64,000 bases of DNA from Arabidopsis thaliana. Taxonomy: Eukaryota > Streptophyta > Magnoliopsida > Brassicales > Brassicaceae. Below are positions 1 through 11,931 of the stretch, one piece after another. Made by a program: the position numbers and the translations under genes. Position 1 is the stretch's first letter, and each line of letters opens with the position of its first letter. The notes beneath the pieces were generated by a model. The model was given only the letters and a program-made list of their open reading frames with translations. It did not search any database and had not been told where the DNA came from. Location of the stretch: the NCBI RefSeq assembly GCF_000001735.4, contig NC_003070.9, positions 12,828,001 to 12,892,000 of the forward strand, written 5' to 3'.

Positions 1-202
1 TTAGCAAGCAGCGGGGCCGGCAAGTAAACTTCTTGGATAGCAGCAACCTGTTGGAAAAAAAACGAAAGAGATTGTTAGTATTTTTATTAAAGTAGTAGTT
101 AAAACTGTAGAATACTAAGTACTTTGGGTTTGGACGAACAACCATTTTCACATCTGAGGCAGATGATGTTTCATTGTTGCTTATCTTCGTAAACTTCTGC
201 AT
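1..202 (-). CDS. Possible 5' part of a minus-strand gene running off the left edge
   Basis: An ATG at 202 (minus) opens a frame beginning MQKFTKISNNETSS that stays open to the window edge if unspliced. A good acceptor (pyrimidine run then CAACAG) borders 47, after which one frame reads VAAIQEVYLPAPLLA into the edge. I could not find a donor joining the two segments in that same frame, so the exon structure is unresolved. No family is recognised. It may be a real gene start or a chance frame. Confidence 0.2.
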   Translation of the reverse strand, partial: MQKFTKISNNETSSASDVKMVVRPNPKYLVFYSFNYYFNKNTNNLFRFFSNRLLLSKKFTCRPRCLL

Positions 203-872
203 AATTTCTCTGTTTTTTGGTTTTAACTGAAGAAATGGGTAATGGGAAAAACATTAATGAATGTTGGGTGTTTATATAGATTATTAAGGAAAGAGTAGTT
301 TAAGTTTTTCTGCGGTTATATTAAACAATTTATAATAGGTGGTAAATTGTCCCGGTATAAATCAGTTTCTCAATGTTGAGGAGGGAACTAAAATCAGATG
401 CGAAAAAAAGTAAGAGAATACATCGTTTATAATTAGGGTATAAAAGTCAGGAAAGTAATTTATTAACCTATCCATAAACAACAATCCACGATAGTAATTT
501 CTTATGGATTTCAACTAAAAGTTTCAACAATCCACCCTATCAGTCATGTAAACAAATATATGTTGAGAAATTAGATATGTTGGGAAACAATATTTTCAGA
601 TCACCAATTTTATTCCTTTTAAAACTCAAGCAATTTGCTAATTTCTGATAAAAAGATTGTAATCTTGATATAACCGTTCCTTAGTAAGGTGCACTTAATT
701 TATACACCGTATTCCTATTGTACTACTTAATAAAATATTTGTTACAATTATTACAAATGAGAAATTTTGAACAAAGAAATAACTTTTTTTATTAATATAT
801 CTTATCATTTATAAAAATATTACAACTTTGAAAAAAAATAAAAGAAGATGAGATAGTTCTAATCATCTTCTA

Positions 873-1881
873 TTAGTCGACAACCATTTTGATTTCTTCA
901 ACTTCCTCAACATCAGGTTCTGGATACATGGTTGATATAGGTGCATGGCTAACAATCTTAAACCAGTTACAACCTGGATAAAATCTAATAATTTTCCACC
1001 AAGCAAGAGCAATAACAACATTGTTCTTGCGAAATGCTCGAAATCTTTTCTCCAAGTCCACTGCAATTTCTCCATAAGCCTCACATACCAATGTATCCTT
1101 GCTGAAAATATGTAAAAATATGTGGTTATATACTTACTATAATAATGTATAAACATGATATGTTTGAAAAAAACTGTAAATTGAGGTTTTAAGAAATGTA
1201 CTTTTTATCCATGATCGTGAACGGCAATTTGAATCCGGCCATATCATTCTCGTTACTTGCGGTATTAGTCATGATCCCAACATTAACGAGTGCCCCGATA
1301 ACATCTATAAGAGATATGTTGGAGATATCTTTTAAAAAAAGTAATGTTTTGAAAAAAGTGAATGGAGTTTATAAAGAAGAATTTACTTACCAACCAAGGT
1401 ATCGTTGCCAACAACATCATCCACAATGTAGTCGAATGGAGTGAACTTGTTCAGTAAACCTGTTTCTCTTGGTGTGGAAGAAGTGACAATGGTGTGATCC
1501 ATGAATAGAATGCGAAACTGATGAGGAGTTGTTTTTATTGCTTCGCAGTTAGGTCGAACGAGAAACGTAGTTATTGTTTTCCATTGATTCTCTTTGATCC
1601 TGTCAAAGTAGAAGGCAGAGAAACGAGGACCGATTGTTGCTTCTATTTGGGTGCCCTGTGAAAACAACATTTTAGGGGTGAGGGATACACTGGAAAACGA
1701 AAAATTCTGCAAATTGCAAAACAAATTGAGGAAAATTGTTTACCCATTCATCGGCCAAAACAAGACGTAGTTCGAAAGCGTTCGGGTTGAGAATTTTTTT
1801 GTAAATCCTCAAAACCATGACACAAATCGTCCAACCAGTAACCATCGGAGACAACTCGTACAAATGGTGATGTTTAACCAT
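873..1881 (-). CDS. Replication protein A large-subunit-like OB-fold protein (DUF223 type)
   Basis: Four exons join with GT/AG borders into one frame of 252 codons: 1881-1744, 1655-1391, 1328-1202 and 1101-873. The start fits the family, with the N-terminal HHLYELSPMVTGWTICV stretch typical of plant RPA1-like proteins. Two OB folds are visible. The first covers about residues 1-125 (GTQIEATIGPR, then KTTPHQFRILFMDHTIV). The second starts near residue 135 (DISNISLIDVIGALVNVG) and continues into LVCEAYGEIAVDLEKRF. The protein ends in an acidic tail after residue 240. RPA large subunits bind single-stranded DNA; this one lacks the C-terminal zinc-binding OB fold of a full RPA1 and is less than half its length, as is usual for the many short Brassicaceae RPA-like copies. 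ssDNA binding is inferred. It is divergently placed from the F-box-like gene. Confidence 0.85.
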
Positions 1882-2551
1882 CGTGAAAAGGAGAAGTGAA
1901 GAGTAACGAAAAACAGAGAATTATAGAAACGAAAACAGAGGATATTGTTTTTCTTTTGCGATTGGGTTGTCTTGGTAGAGTCAAGAATAGGAGAGGTATT
2001 TATAGCAAGTGAAAGTGTTCCTCTGATTGAAGCCAAAACGGTGTAAGTTCGTCTGCGAGGAAAAGATGTAACTTTTAACATCCAAGGGGTGCTTACTTGA
2101 ACGATCCGTTGTCGTTATGCTCTATGACATATTTATTTGAGAATATTACGTATTGATTTGGTGGTGGTTGTAATATTAGATATATAATTCGTCTGCAGTG
2201 GTTTATAGTCGAGTTATTTATCTGTAATTGTTATGCTAAATATATGTTCTGTCCAGGAGAACAAGTCCAAAGAGAAATGTCCGTTTGAAAATTATTCACT
2301 ATATATTTGTATATGAAATTGGTTTAATGGAATTCAAGTGGTAGCTTTTATATTTAGAGTTAATATATAGTGAATATTAACTGAACCCGTAGTCCCCACT
2401 AAGCTTCATCCCTCACGATTGTGACCTATTAATAAAAACATCCAATTAATTACTCTGTTTTTATTACTCATTTCTAAACCATTTTGATAAGTACTAAAAC
2501 TTCTCTCTCCATCACATCTTACTCTTTCGTTATTCGCAACAAATTGACAAA
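1882..2551. promoter_or_regulatory. Shared divergent promoter region with a short inverted repeat
   Basis: This 670-bp AT-rich interval lies between the start codons of the RPA-like (minus) and F-box-like (plus) genes, so it must hold both 5' UTRs and promoters. It contains an imperfect 17-bp inverted repeat (2291-2307 against about 2362-2378, core TTCACTATATATT) with a ~54-bp loop, which may be a tiny MITE remnant. No regulatory site can be assigned with certainty. Confidence 0.4.
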
Positions 2552-3339
2552 ATGAGTACATCATCGAAATGTCTACACTCTATCACACAATCTAGCGACA
2601 CACAGGTTAAATTTTTCAATTTTTTAAACAATATAGTTTACATTCATTCCACAAAGTATATGTAACTTCTATAAACTTTCGTCTTCGTTGTCAACAGAGG
2701 AAGATTGCAAGATTATACATTCCGGAACCAATTCTCGCACTAATTGTTAGCCACGTTTCAGAAGAAGGAATTGAGGCTCTGAAAAACTGGATTAAATCTG
2801 GTCATGAAGGGAAATCTGCAGCTTTCTCTGTCGAGACACTATCCCGAGTTCGTTTAGATAAAAGCCCTGACTTCATCAACATGTCTTCACCCGACTCTGT
2901 TCACTTCTCATTCTACTCCAAATGTCTTGCAAAAAGAAACCCTTACGCTATGTATCTCCAGAGCTTGAGGCTAGGGTTCTGTTCTCTCCACATGAAAGGC
3001 GCCATTTCATTACTGAATGATTGTAAAGATGTCATTCCTATAGCCAAGCTTCTTTACATTGCGCTAAACCGCTGCGCAGGTAATGAAGTATTAGACGCGT
3101 TTAATACTTTCAAACGAGAGAACAAGTGTTTTACAGATGTAGATATCATGGCCAAGACACTAATTGACCACATTTCTGATTTGGAACCAAAACGATTCGG
3201 ATCTTACGCTGAGCTCTTTTATTATGAGGATTATCCAGACTGTTGGGTCATCCATGAATTTTACAACGAATATAATGGTGAGAGATGTTCACATTGCGTC
3301 TACTTCTTCCTCTTCAGAGACATCCTTTTGCTTTCCTAG
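2552..3339 (+). CDS. F-box-like protein of the At2g35280/At1g67623 type
   Basis: Two exons, 2552-2605 and 2698-3339, join in frame to 231 residues. Exon 1 encodes a short polar leader (MSTSSKCLHSITQSSDTQ). Exon 2 begins with the F-box-like helix pair (PEPILALIVSHVSEEGIEAL, about residues 27-46), followed by the family pattern of a 'V.L..SPDF' segment, SFYSKCLAKRNPYAMYLQSLR (about residues 87-107) and a helical repeat-like region ending near HISDLEP. This is a large Brassicaceae F-box-related family; members are presumed SCF substrate adaptors, but the F-box here is weak and Skp1 binding is inference. A longer reading from the internal ATG at 2881 is a truncated alternative. The intron (2606-2697) has clean GT/AG ends. 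Confidence 0.8.
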
Positions 3340-4182
3340 TTTATTTAAAAACATGAGTTACCCACTTTCAGAATATAACTATCTCTTCTGTTTCCCTCTT
3401 TTATCTAGTTTATTAATGTAATCTTATTATGAAGTTGTATTTCTCTCTTGTATTTAACGTTTAAACTAGTGAACATCTTTCTCGTTTATCATAACTTATA
3501 GGGACTCTTTCGATTTTGGAGCATGCATAGCAAAATTTTCCGACTATACTAATTTCAAAAATACTTAAGATTGGTTATATCTGATTGGTCTGGGGCTTTT
3601 GGATAGACATATAAATATTCATTTCCTATCTACATGTAAATATTCAGAGACATCCATTTCATTACCAAGTTGTAAAAAGTTTTTTAATATTAAAAACTAA
3701 GCTATATAATATGAAATCACATGTATTAGTCGATATTCTCTATTCTATATTATCCGATTCAGTAAATGTCCACATTTTTTATTCAGAATCAACAAACTTC
3801 TAACCTTACATGCACTTTGTAAATCTGACATGATCTGAAAAATAATTTGCTCACAATTACTAATTTTTCAACATATAACTGATTGGGGAATCTTACAATA
3901 TTGAATCATGTAAATCGAACTAATCTTACAAATAGATCTATTTGAATCAAACGTTTGGATATGATCTGATGGTCAACTATACTTGGATAGAAAACAGAAA
4001 TATTTGATTTTCATCAACTTCTACCTTTTCTCAGACATGCTTGCGTGACCCTGGTTGAACATAAGCAGTATAAATGGAAAACCTAATTAGCATCCAATAC
4101 TCAATAAATATTTATATGTTTTACACCTACGCATTACAAATCGTGAGTGTTTAGTAACTGTATATAATTATGCTCAACACTT
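3340..4182. other. AT-rich intergenic region, no gene seen
   Basis: This is 3' flank of the F-box-like gene. I see short frames only and no conserved motif. It leads into the tandem repeat at 4183. Confidence 0.5.
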
Positions 4183-5284
4183 GAGAGCTAACCATAATTA
4201 TCTTATCATAATAAACGTGATAATTAAAACTAAAAAAAAAAAGGATAATGCTCTAACTATAATTGTTCTCTAACCATAATGTCCCCGGATTTGTCTCGAA
4301 CCATAATAATCCCATTTTTAAACCTGATTGTGGGAATATTCACGATATACAACAGTATCTCAATATTTCCCGTAGAAGAAATTTTAGATTTGTCTTTCAT
4401 GGTGAAAGAGAAAGATAATTGTTAATGTATCCATATTAATCCATCCACAACATAACTGTACTAATTCTTTTGTCTGATTGAATAATTTACTATGACTGGT
4501 TTTAACGTATTTGTAAACATAATTAGCTCGAATGATTTACAAATCAACAATAGTTCAAAATAATCAAAATTATTTATTTCTCTTCGCATTGTTAACTGAT
4601 ATAAATGTTAGATGAACTTGAAAATAAATGGGGTTATGGATGGAACAAACAAATAATATGATACAAACCACTAAAACATTCAACAGCAATATAGAGATAA
4701 GATTATTTTGTAGGAATGGGGAATGGAAGAAACTTAAACACTGGAGAGCTAACCATAATTATCTTCTCATAATAAACGTGATAATTAAAAAAAAAAAAAA
4801 AAGAATAATGCTCTTACTATAATTGTGCTCTAACCATAATGTCCCCCAATTATGCTCGAACCATAAAAATCCCAGTTTAAAACCTGATGGTGGGAATATT
4901 CCCGCTATACAACAGTATCTCAATATTTCCGGTAGAAGGAATTTTAGATTTGTCTTTCATGGTAAAAGAGAAAGATAATTGATAATGTATCCATAAGAAT
5001 TCATCCACAATATAACTGTATTAATTCGTTTGTCTGATTGGATAATTCATTATCACTGGATGACATTTATATTAAGTTTAAACGTATTTGTAAACATAAT
5101 TAGCTAGAATGATTTACAAATAAACAATAGTTCAAAATACGCAAAATTATTTATTTTTCTTCGCATTGTTAACTGATATCAAATGTTAGATGCACTTGAA
5201 AAAAAGGTTGTTATGGATGGAACAAACAAATAATATGATACAAACCACTAAAACATTCAACAGCAATATAGAGATAAGATTATC
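4183..5284. repeat. Two-copy noncoding tandem repeat, unit about 560-577 bp
   Basis: GAGAGCTAACCATAATTATC begins copy 1 at 4183 and copy 2 at 4744. The unit ends with AACATTCAACAGCAATATAG before about 4706 and again before 5284. The offset grows from 561 to 577 bp through small indels. Both copies share the A-rich tract, the TAACCATAATGTCCCC segment and GGTAGAAG/CGTAGAAG-type variants. There is no coding potential. The short frames near 4628 and 5190 are parts of the repeat. Confidence 0.8.
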
Positions 5285-5397
5285 GATATGGTTAAGAAAA
5301 ACAAAAAACATATTTATATCATCCAGATTTATAAGCATTCAAAGAAGGCGGAATCAACGTTTATATTACAACAGATTTGTAGGGTGGCATTCGATAA

Positions 5398-8300
5398 CTA
5401 GTCAGAAACATTAGATGAATAGAGTGAGCAGACACATTGTTTATATATGTCCATGGCATATTGACGCCTAAATGCGTCGACGTGTTTGTCAGTAATTTCA
5501 GCCTTTTTATCTGGGAGTTTATCACTTGCCTGGATCTCGAGGAACTTCATGGCAACCGGGCCACAGTCACCACTCCACAAATTCTTGTAGATACCATCAA
5601 TTCGACTCCAGCCAAACGGTTGAAGACCGTGATTCTGAGAAAACTCTGGCGTACAGTACCTTTGGATGAGGTGGGGCAAAAGATTGACTACTGGCTCAAT
5701 GCATCTTTTTACCTTAGCGTCGTCGTAGAGGTCTGTATTTGGGTCAAGAATTTCAACGCTCCATATGCCAAGATTGATTGAAAGACCAACCCAGTGGCAA
5801 TCATTCCATATCATGGGTGCGTAAATTGTATCTATGTCCTTGAACCATTCAGTTTTGGATCCTTTGATGAAGCGCTGCATGTCCTCTGACCAACGAACAC
5901 GTGATTTCACCTTCGCAGCGTTGAAGGCTCTAAATTTAGCTTGTAGATGGCTTGTGAACCATGGATCAACAAAAGCAGAACGATGATTCTCAAGTGTAGT
6001 TCTGAGCCTCCGAGAAAGTAATGACACCAAAACCTCCATGTGCTAGGAAATAAAACATTTACACATTAGTATCTCTTGTTAACAGGTTAATTTGTACTAA
6101 GGTAAATATAGTGGACTACATACCAGGGTTGAAACCCATTGCTGAGGTTTGGCAAGTTCGACGAAGAATTTGTTGGAAATAAGGAATCCACACTTGGTTA
6201 GATGTTCACTATGAGGTAAAAAACCAGCATTAGTGATGAACTTGATGATGAATGTTGTGGAAATAAGAAAAATGAATGATAACCATACATATTTGGAGAG
6301 CTCGAGAGGGTTTTGACAAACTGTGAATACTCCGCTTTTTTTAGTGTTGGTAAAAGTGCTTGTGTCTCAAGTATTGGTTGAGATGTGAACTCGGCTACGA
6401 GACGTGCTTCAGCTTGGGAGAGATTTGGTTTTTCTCTGTTACGCGCCGGGGATGAATCAGATAACTCAAAATATTGATCTGGTTCCCGGGCAGTAGAGTT
6501 AGAGTGTTCTGAGTTATTATCCTGTACAGGAAGATATAATATCAGACCAATAGGGACAAGCTGTTACAAAACTGAAAAATCATTCCCTAGTCATTATTAA
6601 CAAAAGTCAGTATATGTTACGCAATACCTCGTTCCTTGTACCCACAATATTGGGACTATGTGTGGGAGATGATTGGGGCTCTTTGTCAGCTTTGGAACTT
6701 GTATCAAATACAGGCTTCACAAACACAACCATTGCCTGGCATAAGAAGATAATTTTAAAAACAATCCAAACAGAGCTGTCCATTAAAACATACCAGAAAA
6801 TTATGATACATGTTATACCTTCATAGGATCAGTGTTGTCTTTACAAACTCCTGAATGAATTGCTGCAGCCGTCTCCATGGTGACCTGATGGTGAGAAAAA
6901 CATAAGAATATATAACCTGCAAATTATTTCGAATACACAAACTCCAATCCAATATAAAAGTGAACATGCAAGCCTAATTTAGTTTAGACATAAGGATGAC
7001 CTTCTTTTTGGAGAACATTGCAAACCCAGTCAATGAATGAGCTGCTGGAGGCGTCTCCATGGTGTCCTGAAAGTTGAAGTACACAAAAAGATGGTGAAAA
7101 AAACATAAGATAATATTATCTGCAAATGTTAAGGTATACACAAAATCCTGTCGATTATAATAGTGAACATGGGAGCATTTTTCTATAAATGTTTGTTGCA
7201 TAATGCCTGAGAGATGCATCAAACCTCTACAATCTCCAATAAATCAATGAATGTAAATCATTAGTTGAAACTAGTTAGAAATGTATACCTCCATAGGATC
7301 ATTGCCAATCTTTTCTTCGGGTTGAGCCTCCGACACTGAATGCGATGATGCAGGCATCTCCAAAGTAACCTGAATGTTGATGTAGACATGTAGCTAGTTA
7401 GAATAAATAAAAGAAATTTTGCCTACATTTTATGAAGTAACAAGAAAATCATGTCCAATTACACAAGAACCACAACACATAAAACTTGATGATGATTGTT
7501 ACAGTATACCTTCATAGAATCACCGTCGCTGTTGACTTCTGGTTGAGTCTCTAGCAATGAATGAGATGCTGCATTGCCCTGTTGAGAATTGGCTTATAAA
7601 TGTTGTTTTGGAAAAGATCTGATAGAAGAAGCATCCCTCTCCAGTGTCAAATAAAGCAAGGAACTAGTTAAAAATGTATACCTCCATAGGATCATCGGGT
7701 TGAGGTAGTTCCACTGAGTGAGATGTTGCAGCTGACTCCAAAGTAACCTGAATGTTGAAGTACACTAGTAAGTATCCACAAAATCATGTCCACAATAACT
7801 ATGCACAAGAGTCATTATTTATATTAAGGACTAAATCCAATGTGTTAAATCAAATTATGTATTAGCTTACCTCCGTCATATGATCATTGTCAATGTTTTC
7901 TTCGGGTTGCGTCTCCAACAATGAATGAGAAGCTTCAACCGTCTCCAAGGTTTCCTGAATTATGAATTACAAACAGATATGTCTTAAGGGCTGTGACAAT
8001 AATTTGGTTTAATAAAGTTCTGACAATAATTTGGTTTATATATAAGCTTACCTCCATAATATTGTCTTGCTCGAGAGGAGATTGTTCTTTTTGGCTTAGG
8101 TTTGCACTTGAATCAAACTGATTGTAAAGTACAGTAGTCAATTTTGTGAGAATCTATAACCTGTAAAATAAATTGTAAATGTTTTATTTTTGTACCTGGA
8201 TTTTTCCCTCATCATCTGCTTCATGGTCATTAGGATCTTTTAGAATGCACAGAGATGCTGCATTGCCCTGTGGAGAATTACAGTCTGGAGAATTGGCCTG

Positions 8301-11099
8301 TAAATATTTTTTTGGACATGGACTGAGTGATGAAGCATCCCTCACCGGTGTCCAATAAATCAAGGAACTAGTTGAAAATGTATACCTCCATAGGGTCATC
8401 GGGATGCGGCTCCACCACTGATTGAGATGCTTCACCCGCCTCCAAATTGACCTGAATGTTGAAGTACACTCGTAAGTATCCACAAAATCCTGTCCATAAT
8501 AACTAAGCAGATGTGCAATTATTATGTTTACGGTCTGTGATGCACCAACCATTTCCGATGTGTTGCACCAAATGATGTATTAACTTACCTCCATAATATT
8601 GTGTTCCTCGAGAGGTGATTGTTTTTTGTTGCTTACGTTTGCACTTGAATCAAACTGATTGTAAAGTAGAATAGTCAAATGTGTCAGATCCTATAAACTG
8701 TTAAATAAAGTGTATGATGTGTTGTGTTTGTATTTATAAAAGTACATGGATTTTTCCCTCATCATCTGGTTCATTGTCATTTGGATCTTTGGCACCAGTG
8801 TCATAAATTGGATTGTCCTCTGTTGCATCATCCTTTTCAGAATCCTGTGATTCATGTGGAGTATGATTGACATCCATGGGGTCATCAGTAATCACCTGAA
8901 ATAAAATATTTTGACGTAAACAATTCTACCAAAGAGATATTGGAAATTAAATATTACACTAACCGTGTTTGTCAAAGTTGTTCTATCAATGGATTCATCT
9001 TGAAACTTCTTGAATTCATCATCTTGGACTATCGTAGAAGGGTGAGAAAGAGGAGGAGAAACATCCCATGAATCATCCTTTTGCTCAGATTGATGCTAGC
9101 AAGATTGATAAAAATTGATTAAGTACATATAGATGTGGTAACAGAATAAACAATAAACACATAAGGTTAAAACAGCAGACCTCAATATCAAAATCCTCAT
9201 TCTGTTCATCAGACAGCGTGTGTGAATGAGATGGATTCTATGAGGAAAATAAAAGTTTTGTTATGCGTTAAAACTTGAAAAATGTATAAGTAGATGATAA
9301 GGTTCTAATATTATAAACTGTTTGAAATCTTGATTACCTCAGAGGATTGAGATTGAGTAGGTACCTCCAATGACTTTTGGCGCTTTGATCTAGAAGATAA
9401 TGGAACAAAACCGAAAGCCAAATTTCTGGACCGCTTGAAGGTGACAGTTTTTCTTTTCTTTTCAAGCTTCATTACACGATTTGATAGCTCTTCCACCTTG
9501 TTTTGTAGATCAACGATCAACCTAGACTTCTCATCATCAGATAGCCTTACAACTTGATTAAAACGAGTTGAATAACTATGCTTGGATTTGGGAGGGTCAG
9601 ACTTCACCCGTAGTCTCTTCTTACGATCCACAATATGCTTTTTGTGAACAACAGAAGACTTCTCCTTTGGACTTTTAATTGATGGCAATGTAGCATCACC
9701 TCCTGGCCAATCACTTTTTTTGAATTGATGAGCTGTCAGTATCAAACCATTCATGTAAGAAACTTTCCTGTCTTTCACCTCGTCATCCCACTCTGCCCAA
9801 CTTTGGTCAACATTAATATCTTCACCTATAAGCGGATCCACAGGTCTCTGTTGAAAAATAGAATGTTATTATTAGTAAAGAAGACTGAATATATAGATAG
9901 AGAATATTATAGAGACCATATAAAAACTTTTGGGTTAGAAAAAAACCTTAAGGTTGCTTTCTAAAGAGTGAATCTGAGGAAGAGTAATTAGTTGTGTTGG
10001 ATGAGTTAAATTCTTCCAATGAAGGATTGTCAAGGAGGTGTCATCAAACTTCAGCAAATCCACCATTCCAGGTATGTTTCGAAAAGCTAAGAGCTGCAGG
10101 GCATGCGGAAAACCTTTAAGACGGAATGTGATCTGCTGGAGTTGCTTCACCAAATTCTGAATAGGATCGTTTGTGAGCTGTCTTTTACCGGTGCTCTTAG
10201 CGAGAATCCGTTTCTCGGGTGTCATCGCTTCAACCGTCTTCATAAACGACTCTCTACCCCAAGGAAACAAAAGGAATTTCTCTAAATCTGCCAACATCTC
10301 TACATATTTAAATGTAAGCCTACCGGTTTGGTTAGATGCTATGAGGACACCATCTACAATGAGTAGGAAAGTGAGCTTCAGTTTGTGGTCAGAAGACAGT
10401 TTACTGCGCTTCTTGGTTAGCATGGCAGATATATCCCCTAATGTAACCGTCTTGTCTGGACCAATTAACTCATTCCAGTAGCTCTTCTTGCCATCATCAT
10501 AAACAGGAGAATCTTCAGGGTCATACTCGTCAGGAAACTCCCCACAAGGTAAGCCAGTCACGGAAGCAAATTCTAGTAGTGAAAATCTCATTGGGTGTCC
10601 ACCAAAAACTGTCCAAAACTCATACTTTTTCTTAGTAAGCAACTGTCTACATAACAAGGCATGAATGACCTTACCCGAAGTCGCAACCCTACTAACTGGC
10701 AAATGGAATAAAGGACCAAAGCAAGACTGAAGTATAAAATCTAATTCCTCTGTCCCATCAAAAACCTTCTTGATAAAGGATAGAATATCCGGTCTAGAGT
10801 ATACGTTCAGCCTTCCCCTCGGATAATGATCGGTGGCGAAGAGTCTATTTGGAAGGTTTGAATCCCACTGAGAAGATGGTTCCTGAGATGTCGACCCTGT
10901 TCATTGGCAAGAAACCAGTTCAAGAGATAACGATTAGATTAACGAGTATTTGTATAAACGTCTGTGCTTAGCTACAAACAATTGGGAAACATTTTTCGAT
11001 TCAAAAAAAAATTGCAGAAACATTCAGCGAGAAGAGGATTTCTTCTTCTGAGTTAATTGGACCAAAATAAGATGATTGGAAACGATTTGTACCTTCCAT
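5398..11099 (-). CDS. DUF1985 / Ulp1-type C48 cysteine protease gene, 20 exons
   Basis: I threaded one continuous frame of 1,192 residues through 20 exons (minus): 11099-11093, 10896-9947, 9847-9338, 9237-9181, 9095-8964, 8895-8746, 8654-8589, 8451-8386, 8267-8196, 8117-8052, 7954-7871, 7747-7682, 7578-7510, 7369-7289, 7066-7001, 6884-6819, 6735-6628, 6521-6289, 6208-6124, 6042-5398. Exon 1 is only ATGGAAG. Exon 2 is the DUF1985 domain (GGHPMRFSLLEFASVTGLPC). Exon 3 carries a basic, coiled-coil-like segment (about residues 430-465) and RKKR-type basic runs that could be nuclear signals. Exons 4-17 are acidic and repetitive. Exons 18-20 form the Ulp1 C48 fold, with candidate catalytic His (NDCHW, ~1061), Asp (ILDPN, ~1078) and Cys (SGDCGP, ~1138) all kept. 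Such proteins are SUMO-protease-like and are often carried by Mutator-like elements in crucifers; no MURA transposase is seen here. Protease activity is inferred. Confidence 0.85.
6819..8895 (-). repeat. Amplified phase-0 mini-exon block inside the Ulp1-like gene
   Basis: Eleven successive exons (8895-8746 down to 6884-6819) include ten of only 66-84 bp, each beginning and ending at a codon boundary. Seven of them are exactly 66 bp (22 codons). Most encode variants of one motif: V-T-L/M-E, two to four variable residues, A-S-H-S, a variable stretch, Q-P-(D/E), then D-P-M-E or M-K before the donor. Two others are near-copies of FDSSAN..S.K.QSPLE...IME (8654-8589 and 8117-8052), and two share DPND.E.DDEGKI (ends of 8895-8746 and 8267-8196). 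Introns are 78-222 bp, and several are recognisably copied with the exons. Confidence 0.8.
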
Positions 11100-11930
11100 T
11101 GAGTATTCCGATCAGCGAGAATCAACTGAAATGCTAATGAATCTGGCTTACGAGAACAATAAATCGAAATCGAATTCGATTATTGCAGAGATTTGGGGGA
11201 AATTACTATTTGGTTTTTATTCAGCGAGTATAGACTCGCCTGAGTGGCGGATTGATGGACAGCGACGGAGGAGTCGCCGGATTCGGAGCAGTCGACGGAT
11301 TGGGAGCAGTGGCGATGTGGAGATACAGTAAATTAGGGTTTTTACTGGGTAAGCGGTTTTTTACGATCGTGTTGGTAAATGAAGATTTAACCCAGACAGT
11401 AACTGATAATACGTGGTTCAACCGGAACCGGACTAGAGAAAACCGGCTAAATTTGTTATGTTTTATTAAACCAACGATTTCAGGGTAAAGGGGTAATTAT
11501 ACTGAGTTAAAGTGACTAATGGTTTTAAAGTGTTCTATTGTGTCCAAAGTTTTGAAATAGTGCATCTACGTGTAATATTCTCTATTTTAATTTGGGTCTA
11601 GCGTTACATTGCATAAAGTTACAAACAATAATTTTGCATTACCAAATAACTTATTTTACATTTTCAAAAAATCTAATCTTATTATCTAAAGAAATCATAA
11701 TCATTATTACAAATATTACACAGCAATTCTGCAAATATCCAAATTATTTACCAAAACCAAACAAAACTTTCTAATCATTCACCAAAACCAAATTTGAAAT
11801 TTTTACATATATTTATATTCATATAATTAATAACTTATCAAATAGGAAACAAATTTATGTACCAATTACTTAAAACACAGAATATAATTTCCATTTAATT
11901 TTCTAATATTATGGTATCTATTCTATTATC
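11100..11930. other. 5' flank of the Ulp1-like gene; no gene recognised
   Basis: The first 130 bp are probably 5' UTR and promoter of the minus-strand gene. A GC-richer patch at about 11220-11340 (GACGGAGGAGTCGCCGG and neighbours) gives overlapping short frames on both strands, none with a recognised domain; it could be a leader exon of a lost gene. The rest is AT-rich. Confidence 0.4.
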
Positions 11931-11931
11931 T

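Noticed and set aside
863-1156. Minus-strand frame overlapping the RPA-like last exon
   Set aside because: A different frame from the one with OB-fold residues; the spliced model uses 873-1101 in the other frame.
5437-5781. Plus-strand open frame of 114 codons
   Set aside because: It is antisense to the Ulp1 catalytic exon, which has clear family motifs on the minus strand.
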